This document shows, one piece after another, positions 23,931-33,167 of a DNA stretch of 64,000 nt. The DNA comes from Oscillospiraceae bacterium (GTDB lineage: Bacteria; Bacillota; Clostridia; Oscillospirales; Ruminococcaceae). Under the pieces are notes generated by a model, which searched no databases, was not told the origin of the DNA, and saw only the letters and a program-made list of their open reading frames with translations. The stretch covers positions 1 to 64,000 of the forward strand of contig CAAGBS010000024.1 in the NCBI GenBank assembly GCA_900768125.1, written 5' to 3'. The position numbers and the translations under genes are program-made. Each line of letters begins with the position of its first letter. Position 1 is the stretch's first letter.

Positions 23931-25187
23931 TTAGTTTGCAAGACCCGCTCTTGCGATACCTTCGGTGAAGTACTTCTGTAAGAAGATGTACATGATAACG
24001 ATAGGCGTGATAGCAAGCAGGCAGGCTGCCTCCATCCATACGATGTAGTCGGAAGCAACGCCGACCTCACCGGTCAGATACATGGAGATGATGTTCGAGA
24101 TACCGTCTATCTTCAGCGAAATCGTGTTCGCCTTGGTGAAGTACATCGAGGATACATAGTAGTCATTCCAGTACCATACGATGGAGAAGATGAATACCGT
24201 CAGGAACGAGCTTGCGGCATTCGGTACCATTACGCTGATAAAGGTCTTGAACGGACCGCAGCCATCGAGGTACGCAGCGTCTTCCAGTTCCTTCGGAAGC
24301 CCTCGGAAGAACTGCCTGAACAGGTAGATGAACAGTCCGGCTCGGATACCGTTACACATGAGCGCAGGTATGTACATTGAGAGGTTGGTATCTACCAGGT
24401 TGATGGAATCGCCCATCAGCGCGTTGAACAGTCCGAAGATATCGAAATATCTGAACTGCGAGAACTGCGGGATAAGTATGATCTGCACCGGAACGATGAT
24501 CTGCAGAAGAACCAGAGCGAAGAAGAAGTTCTTGCCCTTGAACTTGAATCGTGCGAAGCCGTATCCGGTCAGCGCACAGGTACCTACCTGCAGAACCGAG
24601 GACACGATGTTCAGTATCAGCGTGTTCCACAGAGTGCCCGGGTAGTCGATAGCGTTCCATACCTCAACGAAGTTCTCCATGCGGATAGTCTTGGGTATCC
24701 ACATTACAGAGGGGTCGTTCATTTCCGCCTGGGGACGGATAGAGGTGGAGATCATGTAAAGGATAGGATACAGGATTACGAAGCTCAGACCGAAGATGAT
24801 GACTGCTCTGAAGAACGGCCATACATAACCGGCGATACGATGCCAGAACAGGTATCTGTAGTGCTTCTTCTCCTTGGCGGTGTACCGGTGGTAGTTCTTG
24901 ATGATGTCGAAATTGGACACACGGTACTCGTCTTTCTTTTTCTTTTCCTTTTTGGGAGCCTTAGCCGGCATCGCGCTTACTGCTACAGCTGCGTCAGAGT
25001 TGATGTCAGCTATAGTCTCGGCAATGGACTCGGCGGTCGGCTCTACGATTGTCTTGTCGTCCTGCTTGAAGCTGTCCGCGATAGCTGCGGCGCTCTGCTC
25101 AACGGACTCGGAAGATGTTACGTTTTCAGCAGGCTGATCAGCAACATTATTTCCCTCGGTGGGGAGCTCAAATTCTTTATCTGTCAC
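23931..25187 (-). CDS. CUT1 permease, MalG type, second pair
   Basis: Inner-membrane subunit of a carbohydrate importer. A hydrophilic ~100-residue N-terminal tail (Glu/Ala/Ser-rich, then a Lys-rich stretch) precedes six membrane segments. The EAA loop reads LEDAAYLDGCGPFKTF, where the ATPase docks. GTG at 25187 is chosen because AAGGAGG lies 8-9 nt upstream; the ATG seven codons earlier lies upstream of that RBS. It is the last gene of the operon and pairs with the MalF-type gene directly upstream. The tail is much longer than in typical MalG proteins (~280 residues). Confidence 0.87.
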   Translation of the reverse strand: MTDKEFELPTEGNNVADQPAENVTSSESVEQSAAAIADSFKQDDKTIVEPTAESIAETIADINSDAAVAVSAMPAKAPKKEKKKKDEYRVSNFDIIKNYHRYTAKEKKHYRYLFWHRIAGYVWPFFRAVIIFGLSFVILYPILYMISTSIRPQAEMNDPSVMWIPKTIRMENFVEVWNAIDYPGTLWNTLILNIVSSVLQVGTCALTGYGFARFKFKGKNFFFALVLLQIIVPVQIILIPQFSQFRYFDIFGLFNALMGDSINLVDTNLSMYIPALMCNGIRAGLFIYLFRQFFRGLPKELEDAAYLDGCGPFKTFISVMVPNAASSFLTVFIFSIVWYWNDYYVSSMYFTKANTISLKIDGISNIISMYLTGEVGVASDYIVWMEAACLLAITPIVIMYIFLQKYFTEGIARAGLAN

Positions 25188-25200
25188 TTCTCTAACCTCC

Positions 25201-26340
25201 TTAATCATTCTCGTAGTAAACGAACCTGTTGATTATCACGCAGATAATACCGAGGCACGCACCTACTATTGCGAAGTAGATCCACGCAAGCGCTGCGGAA
25301 TAGCCGTACTCCCAGTTTCTGGACTGTGCCAGAACGTATTCCATTACGACGTTATCGGTTGATACGAACGCATCGATAACGGTATATACGAGGTTGGACA
25401 GGATCATCGGTGAGATGTACGGGAATGTGATCTTCCAGAAGAACTCCCATGCAGTTGCACCCTCGATGCTTGCCGCTTCCTTTGCAGAAGGCGGAATAGT
25501 CTGCAGTGCGGAGAGGAAGATAAGTATCTGGATACCGGAGTTCCAAACGAGGTTCAGAACGTCGGAAGTAATGGTCTTGATGACGTCTGTGAATGTCTGG
25601 TTCAGGTTGTAGATACCTATAAACTCCATCAGCTCAGTTACAAGGTCGGTCTTGAACAGAGTGGAGAACTGTGCTGCGTCAGATACGCCCTGGGAGGTCA
25701 TATCACCGTTGATAACGCTGATGACAGGACCAGTCGCGATAAGAACCGGCAGGAAGAAGACCGCTCTTGCAAGAGTTCTTCCTCTGAACTTCTGGTTCAG
25801 GATAACCGCGATGAACAGGGAGAATATCATGATTACGATGGTGTTCGGCAGGATCTCGCCGAGCGCCGTACCAAGTTTCGGAAGGAACGTGGTATCAATC
25901 GTGAATGCCTTTGTGAAGTTGTAGAAGCCGTTCCACTCGGTGTAGATACCTGCGGAAGTCATGCCGACATCGAGCGCGCCAGCCTTATCAAGCAGCTTGG
26001 TATTGCACAGCGAGTACCACAGGGAGGTCAGTACCGGCATGATGAACAGCCACAGTGTTCCGATGAACCAGAGCGCTATGAAACCGTAGCCGTAAAGACC
26101 TTTTTTCTTCTCGTAGGGGATCTTGGTGGTCTTGATCTTGACCTGAGCCTTTTCTCCGCCTTTGCGGCGGATATCGACCTCCTCGTTTGCTGCGTTGAGC
26201 GCAGCAGCGGCGGCCGTGTTGTGAGCAGACACTCTCTGAACCGGTGCGGGAGCCGGTGCCGGCTCTGCGGCGGGTTCAGCCGCTGACTCTGCGGGAGCGG
26301 TGTTCTCGCTCTTTCCGCTTAATTCAAGTTCTTCACTCAT
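25201..26340 (-). CDS. CUT1 permease, MalF type, second pair
   Basis: 379 residues. An Ala/Pro/Glu-rich N-terminal tail of about 80 residues (AAEPAAEPAPAPAPVQ) precedes roughly six membrane helices starting at YGFIALWFIGTLWLF. The EAA loop is AKEAASIEGATAWEFFWKIT. Together with the following gene it forms the second heterodimeric sugar channel of the operon. The start shares one base with the stop of the DUF5696-like gene, and AAAGGAG precedes it. The permease core is normal; the tail has no recognised domain. Confidence 0.87.
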   Translation of the reverse strand: MSEELELSGKSENTAPAESAAEPAAEPAPAPAPVQRVSAHNTAAAAALNAANEEVDIRRKGGEKAQVKIKTTKIPYEKKKGLYGYGFIALWFIGTLWLFIMPVLTSLWYSLCNTKLLDKAGALDVGMTSAGIYTEWNGFYNFTKAFTIDTTFLPKLGTALGEILPNTIVIMIFSLFIAVILNQKFRGRTLARAVFFLPVLIATGPVISVINGDMTSQGVSDAAQFSTLFKTDLVTELMEFIGIYNLNQTFTDVIKTITSDVLNLVWNSGIQILIFLSALQTIPPSAKEAASIEGATAWEFFWKITFPYISPMILSNLVYTVIDAFVSTDNVVMEYVLAQSRNWEYGYSAALAWIYFAIVGACLGIICVIINRFVYYEND

Positions 26341-28739
26341 CAGTCAGTTGTCGCTCCTTTCTGTTCAAAATCGGAAAGCTTTACCTCTGTGCCGTTGACC
26401 CAGATCTGGAGGGTGCTGGTATCCGCCTCTACGACCGTTCCATCGGAGAATGTGGTCTTGCAGTGCACGCCGTCAGTGATCTCGAAGTCATCAATGGTCT
26501 CATCGGTGAGAGGAAGCACATACTGCTGCATGAGCTTATATTCAGCTGTCATGTCGTTCAGCCAGCCGCTGTAATGAGTGTAGAACAGCTCATCATAAGA
26601 GCAGTCGGTGAACTCGTTCGGATCCTGATACATCACCTCGTAGTGAAGCGGAGTACCGGTAGCAACGGAGTAAACGAACAATTCGTCTGCGCTGGAGCTT
26701 GCGTTCTTCGCCTTGGTGGTATAAGGAATATAGCCGTGGATCACGATCTCGTAGAACGGGATATCGTAATCGTAAACGTCGAAGTTACTGCTGTAGAGAG
26801 GAACGTCCTTCAGATAATCAACATACGGCAGTGCGTAGTCATTGGCAGCGCCGGACACGAATGTCATACCGCTCTGGTTGATCATTTCGTATCCCTTCTT
26901 CAGCTGCTCGACAGCCTGCTGTCTGGAGGTCTTTCTGGAGGTGTTCGCGGTGTAGTCGCTGTAGAGCATGTTGGTGCCGTCTGCGACTGATATCGCATTG
27001 ATTCCGTTCTTCTGGCAGCTGGAAACTACCTCGCCGTAAACCTTCTCATAGAAAGCCGGTGAAAGAATGTACCAGCTGGAGCGAGTGTCATGCGGTGTGC
27101 CGAACGCCAGTTCGTAAACGCCCTGTGTTGCGTAAGCCTTTGTTATCGCGATCGCGGAAGCGCCGGTCTTGGTATAACCATTGCCGCTGCGCTCGTAGTT
27201 CATCAGGTCGAAGCTGGGGGTCAGTATAAAGCCGCTTGCGTCACAGTAGCTCTTCAGCTCGTTCCACTTGTTCTTGCCGCCGAGCGTTCCGGAATAGTCA
27301 ACGCCGCTGGAGATACGGCTTGTGATTCCGGCTGCGTTGAAGTCCTCATAGGAAACTATGATGTTGTTCACGCCGTTAGCGGAAAGCTCCTGGAGTATCT
27401 GCTTCGCCTGCTCGTAGGTAGTAGCCGCGGTCTCAAGCTTTACGGGGAAGCCGAGTATGGACTGCTCCTTGACTGTTCCGCCCCAGATATCGAGAAACAG
27501 CGGAGCTTCTTCCTTGTCTGTCTTGGTGAGACCCTTTTCCTCAACGAGGTACTGCTGGTAGCGCTTAGCTACGTCAACATAGCTTACATCGTCCTTAACT
27601 ATCGGATAGTAGCGGACTGTAAGTCTGTCCTCGGGAATGATGTCTTCCTGATAAGCGTTCAGCGCGGAAGCATTCTGACCGCCCATGAAGTAAGTATCGG
27701 TAGCGCGCAGCTGGAAGTTGAACCATGCGGAGTTGTAGCTTGTGGACTTCTGACCGGAAACTGCCGCTCTCGCGGTAGCGTAGGCAGAGCCCTCGGTGAC
27801 TACCTCCAGCAGGGCGTTGTCGCTTCTTACGATACCCATTACCGGCAGGTAAGCCTGCTCAGTCTTCGCGGGAGCCATATCCTGGCTCTTCGCGAGGTCG
27901 CGTCCGTAGATGCGCTGTGTGTACTCGTTAGCCTTGCTCTTTCCGTTGTTGAAGTTTATCACTGCGCCGGAGCCGTCCGGTGTGATGATATAGCCTTCCT
28001 CATCGGAGTAAGCAGCGCCCAGATCCTGGAGCAGGTTCACATCAACGACAGAACGTGAGCTCTCCTGGATCAGCGCGGGGTCGCTCTCGGTCTCGGTGAT
28101 CTCGTCCACGGCGATGGAAGCCTGGATATAGTCACCCTCGAGAGTGATATAGTAGGGTATCGTGATACCCTCGTTCGGGAATGTGTACTCGGCACGGAAG
28201 CCGTTGTCCACCATCGTTACGGCAAGCCCCGGTCTGATGTCGTCAGCGGTCTCAACGATCGCATTTACGCTGTCTTTCCAGGAACGCACCGTCGTCGAGG
28301 GAGACTCGGTATCTGTTACCTTAACTGCGTTGATTACGAGAGAAGACTTGAGATCCTCTTTCTTGGAGTTGTTCGCAACGGGGTCGTCATCTGCATTGTA
28401 GGGATTGCTCCACCAGATGTGCTCTCCGTCCTTCGTGCGGAATGCGAACAGTCCGGTCTTTGTGTTCACCAGCAGTTCGTAGTTAGCGTTGGAAGCTGCA
28501 AGTTCGCACTCAGCAAGAACATCGTCTTCCTGAATGAGCTGCTTTTCCTCTTCCTCAGCCTCAGCTGTGGAGGTCTCCGCCTCTGCAGTCTCAGCGGCGG
28601 ATTCCTCGGAACCTGCCTCTGCGCTGCCCGCTTCTGCCGTCATGCTGTTGCTCTCAGACCATGCAACGCTCTGGCTTGCCGAAAGCACCATGCTTGCGCA
28701 GAGTGCGCCGACAAGTATTTTCTTGCGGATATGTAGCAT
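26340..28739 (-). CDS. DUF5696-like secreted protein with a predicted TIM-barrel region
   Basis: 799 residues with a signal peptide (KKILVGALCASMVLS) and no lipobox Cys. An acidic spacer leads to a beta-rich N-terminal domain (VNTKTGLFAFRTKDGEHIWW). A long region near 400-690 follows whose pattern (NNIIVSYEDFNAAG, GFILTPSFDLMNYE, NAISVADGTNMLYSDY, GMTFVSGAANDYALP) suggests a glycoside-hydrolase-like TIM barrel. The DUF5696 name is from memory of similar proteins beside sugar ABC permeases. If catalytic, it would act on a polysaccharide outside the membrane before import. The catalytic residues are not identified. Confidence 0.65.
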   Translation of the reverse strand: MLHIRKKILVGALCASMVLSASQSVAWSESNSMTAEAGSAEAGSEESAAETAEAETSTAEAEEEEKQLIQEDDVLAECELAASNANYELLVNTKTGLFAFRTKDGEHIWWSNPYNADDDPVANNSKKEDLKSSLVINAVKVTDTESPSTTVRSWKDSVNAIVETADDIRPGLAVTMVDNGFRAEYTFPNEGITIPYYITLEGDYIQASIAVDEITETESDPALIQESSRSVVDVNLLQDLGAAYSDEEGYIITPDGSGAVINFNNGKSKANEYTQRIYGRDLAKSQDMAPAKTEQAYLPVMGIVRSDNALLEVVTEGSAYATARAAVSGQKSTSYNSAWFNFQLRATDTYFMGGQNASALNAYQEDIIPEDRLTVRYYPIVKDDVSYVDVAKRYQQYLVEEKGLTKTDKEEAPLFLDIWGGTVKEQSILGFPVKLETAATTYEQAKQILQELSANGVNNIIVSYEDFNAAGITSRISSGVDYSGTLGGKNKWNELKSYCDASGFILTPSFDLMNYERSGNGYTKTGASAIAITKAYATQGVYELAFGTPHDTRSSWYILSPAFYEKVYGEVVSSCQKNGINAISVADGTNMLYSDYTANTSRKTSRQQAVEQLKKGYEMINQSGMTFVSGAANDYALPYVDYLKDVPLYSSNFDVYDYDIPFYEIVIHGYIPYTTKAKNASSSADELFVYSVATGTPLHYEVMYQDPNEFTDCSYDELFYTHYSGWLNDMTAEYKLMQQYVLPLTDETIDDFEITDGVHCKTTFSDGTVVEADTSTLQIWVNGTEVKLSDFEQKGATTD

Positions 28740-28812
28740 TTTTACACCACCATTTACTATATTTACGCCTTTTCCCCTACATGAGGAACAGGCTCGCCAA
28801 TGTTCTTGTTCG

Positions 28813-29577
28813 TCAGGACTTCAGCTTCTTGCGCTCCTTGGCGATCTGATGCTTCTCAAATGCGGTGTATGCTGCGACAATGATCGCGATAAGCGCAGCG
28901 ATAACGCCGATGAAGATGAAGATCAGTGCAGTAGGCTCAAGGTTGGAGAATCTGTACAGCAGCTCGGTATAGATCGAGTAGATGAATACATAAACCTGCT
29001 GGAACAGGGAAACCAGAAGTACCAGAAGAATAAGGATTACTACCATTGCAAGAATGGTGATAAGCATGAACAGCAGGGTCTTGGGGATCGAATACTGATG
29101 AACTGTCTTCATGCCGGAGATCAGCAGGACTACAGACCAGAGTATGGTCACATAGGAAACGAATGTGATGAATGCAGACTCAGTTCTGAGCAGGCAGTTG
29201 GACAGGATTATGTTGATGACCTGACCAATGATATAAGGAACGAGAGCATACGCGGTGTTAACGCAGATGTTCTTCATCGTGCCCTCACCGTCGAACAGTG
29301 TGCAGAGGGACCAGTTGCCTATTACCCAAGTGAAGAATATTACGATCGTGCGAATGATTATCGGAACGATGTTGAAGATCTTTACCGCTGAGGTGTTGAA
29401 CAGGAAGCCCGTCATAAGCTCGCTGCACACGCTGACGATAAACAGCAGCGCAACGATAACAAGAGCGACTTTCATGTTGTAGGCTTTCTTCCAGCGAAGA
29501 TCCTCAAAGCCCTCGAACGGATGACGCATGATGTAGAACGGCCATTTCCATGCCGGCATATCAAGATTGAATCTCAT
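28813..29577 (-). CDS. YIP1-family-like membrane protein
   Basis: 254 residues with five to six membrane helices. The N-terminal motif WPFYIMRHPFEGFEDLRWKK is characteristic of bacterial YIP1-domain proteins found with sugar ABC operons. Its role is unknown; it may assist assembly or anchor the neighbouring NHL/TPR protein. The ATG lies three bases after the upstream stop, with GGAGG inside the upstream gene. A short gap of 73 bp separates it from the DUF5696-like gene. Confidence 0.75.
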   Translation of the reverse strand: MRFNLDMPAWKWPFYIMRHPFEGFEDLRWKKAYNMKVALVIVALLFIVSVCSELMTGFLFNTSAVKIFNIVPIIIRTIVIFFTWVIGNWSLCTLFDGEGTMKNICVNTAYALVPYIIGQVINIILSNCLLRTESAFITFVSYVTILWSVVLLISGMKTVHQYSIPKTLLFMLITILAMVVILILLVLLVSLFQQVYVFIYSIYTELLYRFSNLEPTALIFIFIGVIAALIAIIVAAYTAFEKHQIAKERKKLKS

Positions 29578-29580
29578 AGA

Positions 29581-31245
29581 TCAGACGTCCTCCTTTCCTT
29601 TATTCCGTTCCTTGAACAAACGATCCTGTTCTGCACGCTTCTTTGCGCGGACCTTGTTTCTCCAGGAGGAGAATACATAGATGCCGACCAGCAGCACCAG
29701 AATGATCACTGCGAAGAGTGTGAAGTTATCTCTGATGAAGTTCATACGCCAACTCTTGAACGCATCGTTGTAGCCGGACTTGGAGTTGTAGTAGAAGTAC
29801 TTCATCGCGGTGTCGTAGTCGCCCTCGTTCAGGTAAGCGTTACCGAGACCGATGTAAGCCAGCCAGTAGTTGCTGTCGCGGCGGAGCGCTTCCTCCCACG
29901 GCTGTCTTGCTTCCTCGTACTTGCCTTTGTTGAACAGTGCGATAGCGTTGTGGACGATAGAACCGAACTCAGTCTGCTTGAATACTGTGATGGAGCACTT
30001 ACGTCCATCGAGTACATAAACGTTGTTGCCGCGGCTCTCGACTGCGTTAACGATGTTGAACGTACCCTTCTGCTGACCAATGCCGCCGAAGATAAACAGC
30101 AGCTGGCACTCGTCGTCGTACTGGAACACGCGTCCGGTCTTCAGGTCGAGCAGGTTTATCGTTCCGTCATCGGAAACGTCGATATCGGTTATCTGCGAGG
30201 AGTAGGTCTGACCTCTGTAGTACTTGGTCAGCGCGTCGCCGAATGTGTAGTCAGAATAGCCAAGATTTGTGAAAATATTGGTACCTGCGGAGTTCAACTT
30301 CTTTAAGATATCTGTATCCGCGGACTTGGATTCGGTAACGGTGTAAATAAAGTTATCTGTGTCGATATCGAAGTTGGAGATCTCGACAGGAACGCTTCTT
30401 CTCATCTTCTTCGCCTGTTCACGGCTGAATATGAGCTTCCAGAACGCGTTCATCAGCACCTCGCCGGTAGCCTCAACTCGGTTCGCACCGAAGTATCCGT
30501 TGAAGTCGCCCTCCTTGGAGAATACGACTGCGCCCTTGGTTATCGACTTAATGCAGACATATACGTTCTTAGCCGCGTCAACGAGCACCTTGCTGGGGTT
30601 GAACGTTACGGAAGAATCGTACATAGAAGCATCAGGTCTTGTGTAAACCACCTTTACCTTGCCAACTGACTTTTTCTGACTGTCATTGCCGATTTCATCG
30701 ACTGTGAAAGCAACAACGCGGTCGTTGGAGTTATCTGCAACGTAGATCGTGGACACATCTTCATCAACGTCAACGTAAACGCCGGTGGGTCCGTTGAAGT
30801 AGGTGTTGGTGATCTTATTGTAATCCGCCTGGCTTATCGCGCCGGAATTCAGTTCGCTCTGCTTGTAGTCGAGCCAGTCCTGCACGCCGGAAAAATCCAG
30901 GGATTCGATAGTGTACTTGAGCTGGAAGTTTTCATCGGTCGCGATTATTCTTCCCTTTGCCGACTCAGATACTCCCTCTATCTTATAAGCGGAATCCGCA
31001 AGAAACAGGTCGCCTGTGTCAGAGAAGAACATATCGCTCGGCTCGGAGAGATTGCCAACACCGATGTCCGCACCGGTGATAACCTTATCTACAACGTAGC
31101 CGTTCTGAGAGGGAACCGGATCGCCCCACCAGTCGTAGTTGTATCCGTCATATGGCTCATCTGCATATGCAACGCTTGTCATGAGCGTAACCGCAGCCAT
31201 AGCCGCAGCCGTCACACGCGAAGCAATGCGCTTGATTGATGGCAC
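29581..31245 (-). CDS. NHL-type propeller and TPR protein, C-terminal membrane anchor
   Basis: About 554 residues. The order is a signal peptide (VTAAAMAAVTLMTSVAYA), then NHL/beta-propeller-like blades over about 45-410 (TGVYVDVDEDVSTIYVADN, FFSDTGDLFLADS), two TPR units near 420-490 (ALFNKGKYEEARQPWEEAL, LGNAYLNEGDYDTAMKYF), and one membrane helix near 510-530 (LFAVIILVLLVGIYVFSSW) followed by a basic cytoplasmic tail. GTG at 31245 is chosen because AAAGGATGA lies 7 nt upstream; the ATG three codons earlier overlaps that RBS. It probably displays a binding platform outside the cell. No enzyme site is recognised. Confidence 0.75.
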   Translation of the reverse strand: MPSIKRIASRVTAAAMAAVTLMTSVAYADEPYDGYNYDWWGDPVPSQNGYVVDKVITGADIGVGNLSEPSDMFFSDTGDLFLADSAYKIEGVSESAKGRIIATDENFQLKYTIESLDFSGVQDWLDYKQSELNSGAISQADYNKITNTYFNGPTGVYVDVDEDVSTIYVADNSNDRVVAFTVDEIGNDSQKKSVGKVKVVYTRPDASMYDSSVTFNPSKVLVDAAKNVYVCIKSITKGAVVFSKEGDFNGYFGANRVEATGEVLMNAFWKLIFSREQAKKMRRSVPVEISNFDIDTDNFIYTVTESKSADTDILKKLNSAGTNIFTNLGYSDYTFGDALTKYYRGQTYSSQITDIDVSDDGTINLLDLKTGRVFQYDDECQLLFIFGGIGQQKGTFNIVNAVESRGNNVYVLDGRKCSITVFKQTEFGSIVHNAIALFNKGKYEEARQPWEEALRRDSNYWLAYIGLGNAYLNEGDYDTAMKYFYYNSKSGYNDAFKSWRMNFIRDNFTLFAVIILVLLVGIYVFSSWRNKVRAKKRAEQDRLFKERNKGKEDV

Positions 31246-31290
31246 TAAAATCATCCTTTCGTAAATAGAATCGCTGTTCTGTACAGCAGG

Positions 31291-32151
31291 TCAATCCTTC
31301 AGACCGGAGTGAGCCATCGTTTCAACGACGTTACTCTGGAGAATGAGGAAGAGTATCATAGGTGGCAGCATCAGTACAACAACTGTCGCTGACGATACGC
31401 CCTGTCGTGCAATACCTGCCGCTGCGATCTGCTGCATTACGATAGGAATAGGCTTGAGCTGTTCGGAATAAACGAACAGATAGCCGGTTATCTGCCAAGC
31501 GCCCTGGAACGCGAAGATCATCAGGGTGAGCCATGCAGGCTTTACGTTCGGCATTACGATCTGCCAGCAAACTCTGAGGTGGCTCGCACCGTCCAGCTTT
31601 GCCGCTTCGATCATGCTTTCGGGTATCTGACCCATGAACTGCTTCATAAGGAACAGACCCATAGGAGTTGCTATGTACGGGAGCATGATAGCCCAGTATG
31701 TATCGATCATGCCCATACCAGCCATAACGATGTACTGTACGATGTAGGTTACAGAAGAAGTGAACAGAAGCGCGATCTCGATGACCTTGTTCATCGCCTT
31801 TACGCCGGGAGCCTTAACCTTGGACAGCACATACGCTGCGGAAGAGGAAAGGAACAGCTGGGCAACTGTAACGACTATGGAAACAAATATTGAGTTGAAA
31901 ACGTATCTAGAGAACGGTACATCGAGAGAGCCTGCCACCTTCAGCATGTCTTCGAAGTTCTGTGACGTGGGACGCTGAACGTAGAGCTTAGGCGGGAACA
32001 CGAACAGTTCCTCGACAGGCTTGATGGACTGAATTACCGACAGGTAAATCGGGAAGAGCATGAACAGACCGATAAGCACGAGCAGAATAAAGATCGCGAT
32101 ATCGCCGCCGCGGGATCCTCCCCACTTTTTTCTTTTCTTAATAATGCGCAT
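31291..32151 (-). CDS. CUT1 permease, MalG type, first pair
   Basis: A 286-residue carbohydrate permease with six membrane segments. The EAA loop is MIEAAKLDGASHLRVCW. The basic N-terminus (MRIIKKRKKW) is of usual length, in contrast to the second MalG-type protein in the operon. It lies 12 bp after the MalF-type partner and forms the first channel with it. Confidence 0.9.
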   Translation of the reverse strand: MRIIKKRKKWGGSRGGDIAIFILLVLIGLFMLFPIYLSVIQSIKPVEELFVFPPKLYVQRPTSQNFEDMLKVAGSLDVPFSRYVFNSIFVSIVVTVAQLFLSSSAAYVLSKVKAPGVKAMNKVIEIALLFTSSVTYIVQYIVMAGMGMIDTYWAIMLPYIATPMGLFLMKQFMGQIPESMIEAAKLDGASHLRVCWQIVMPNVKPAWLTLMIFAFQGAWQITGYLFVYSEQLKPIPIVMQQIAAAGIARQGVSSATVVVLMLPPMILFLILQSNVVETMAHSGLKD

Positions 32152-32163
32152 CTTCCGTCCTCC

Positions 32164-33102
32164 TTAAGTATCGAGTATTCCTGCCATCGCCTTGCGGATA
32201 ACGTTGTTGACGATTATCATTACGATGAACAGCAGGAAGCAGATAGCGCAGGCGTAACCCATTTCGTAGCGGACTGAACCGTAGTCGAAAGCGTGGGTCA
32301 TGATCGTGTGCGCTGCGTAGTCAGTAGACGGGAATGCGGTCAGGAATCTGCCGATATCACCAGCGGTGAAAGAAGATGTGATCTGCATTACTGCCGCGAA
32401 CAGAAGCTGCGGACCCATAGCCGGGATAGTAATGTAAAGCAGTTCCTGGAAGCGGTTCTTGATACCCTCGATTGCGCCCGCCTCATAGCCGGACTTGTCG
32501 ATACCCTGGAAGCCTGCACGCAGTGAAAGGAAGCCAGCGCCAAGGGACATCCACATCTGCACGATGATTACGCACATCAGAATGTATCTTGCATCGGTCA
32601 GCCACTGCTGAGGACCATTGATAAGACCAAGGCTGATAAGAACAGAGTTCAGGAAGCCGTAGGTATCGCCGGAGAAGATGAGCTGCCATGTTGCGTAGAT
32701 GTTGCCGGCAAGGGTCGGAGCGTAGAATATGTATGTGAATACAGTTTTCAGCGGACCGGGCATCTCATTGATGAGCCATGCCAGCAGGAAGCACGCGATG
32801 TAGCTGACAGGACCGGTGATAATAGCAAATACTAGCGTATTCTGGATTGCAATAAGGAAAACGTCGTCCTGAAGGAACAGAGTATAGAAGTTGCTGAGTC
32901 CTACCCACTGCGGGAACTGAACCATGTTGAAGTTCGTGAAGCCTACAGGGAGGGAGATAACGACCGGTATACCTGTGAATATCAGGAACAAAAGGAAGTA
33001 CGGGAGAGCGAGTATGTACGCGCTGCCGTTCTTCTTCATCTCACGCATCGTATAGCGGAACTTACTGTCCTCGATATACTGCGATTTCTCTTTACCGAAC
33101 AA
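32164..33102 (-). CDS. CUT1 permease, MalF type, first pair
   Basis: A 312-residue permease with six membrane segments starting at SAYILALPYFLLFLIF. The EAA-type loop SGYEAGAIEGIKNRFQELL is present. It follows the large solute-binding protein gene by 65 bp, with AGGAGG before its ATG. With the MalG-type gene it makes the first channel of the locus. Confidence 0.9.
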   Translation of the reverse strand: MFGKEKSQYIEDSKFRYTMREMKKNGSAYILALPYFLLFLIFTGIPVVISLPVGFTNFNMVQFPQWVGLSNFYTLFLQDDVFLIAIQNTLVFAIITGPVSYIACFLLAWLINEMPGPLKTVFTYIFYAPTLAGNIYATWQLIFSGDTYGFLNSVLISLGLINGPQQWLTDARYILMCVIIVQMWMSLGAGFLSLRAGFQGIDKSGYEAGAIEGIKNRFQELLYITIPAMGPQLLFAAVMQITSSFTAGDIGRFLTAFPSTDYAAHTIMTHAFDYGSVRYEMGYACAICFLLFIVMIIVNNVIRKAMAGILDT

Positions 33103-33167
33103 GCTGATTCCTCCTATTTTTCTTATGGTACGGTATCCCTCCCGCTTTCGCGGGAAGGGTATTGACC

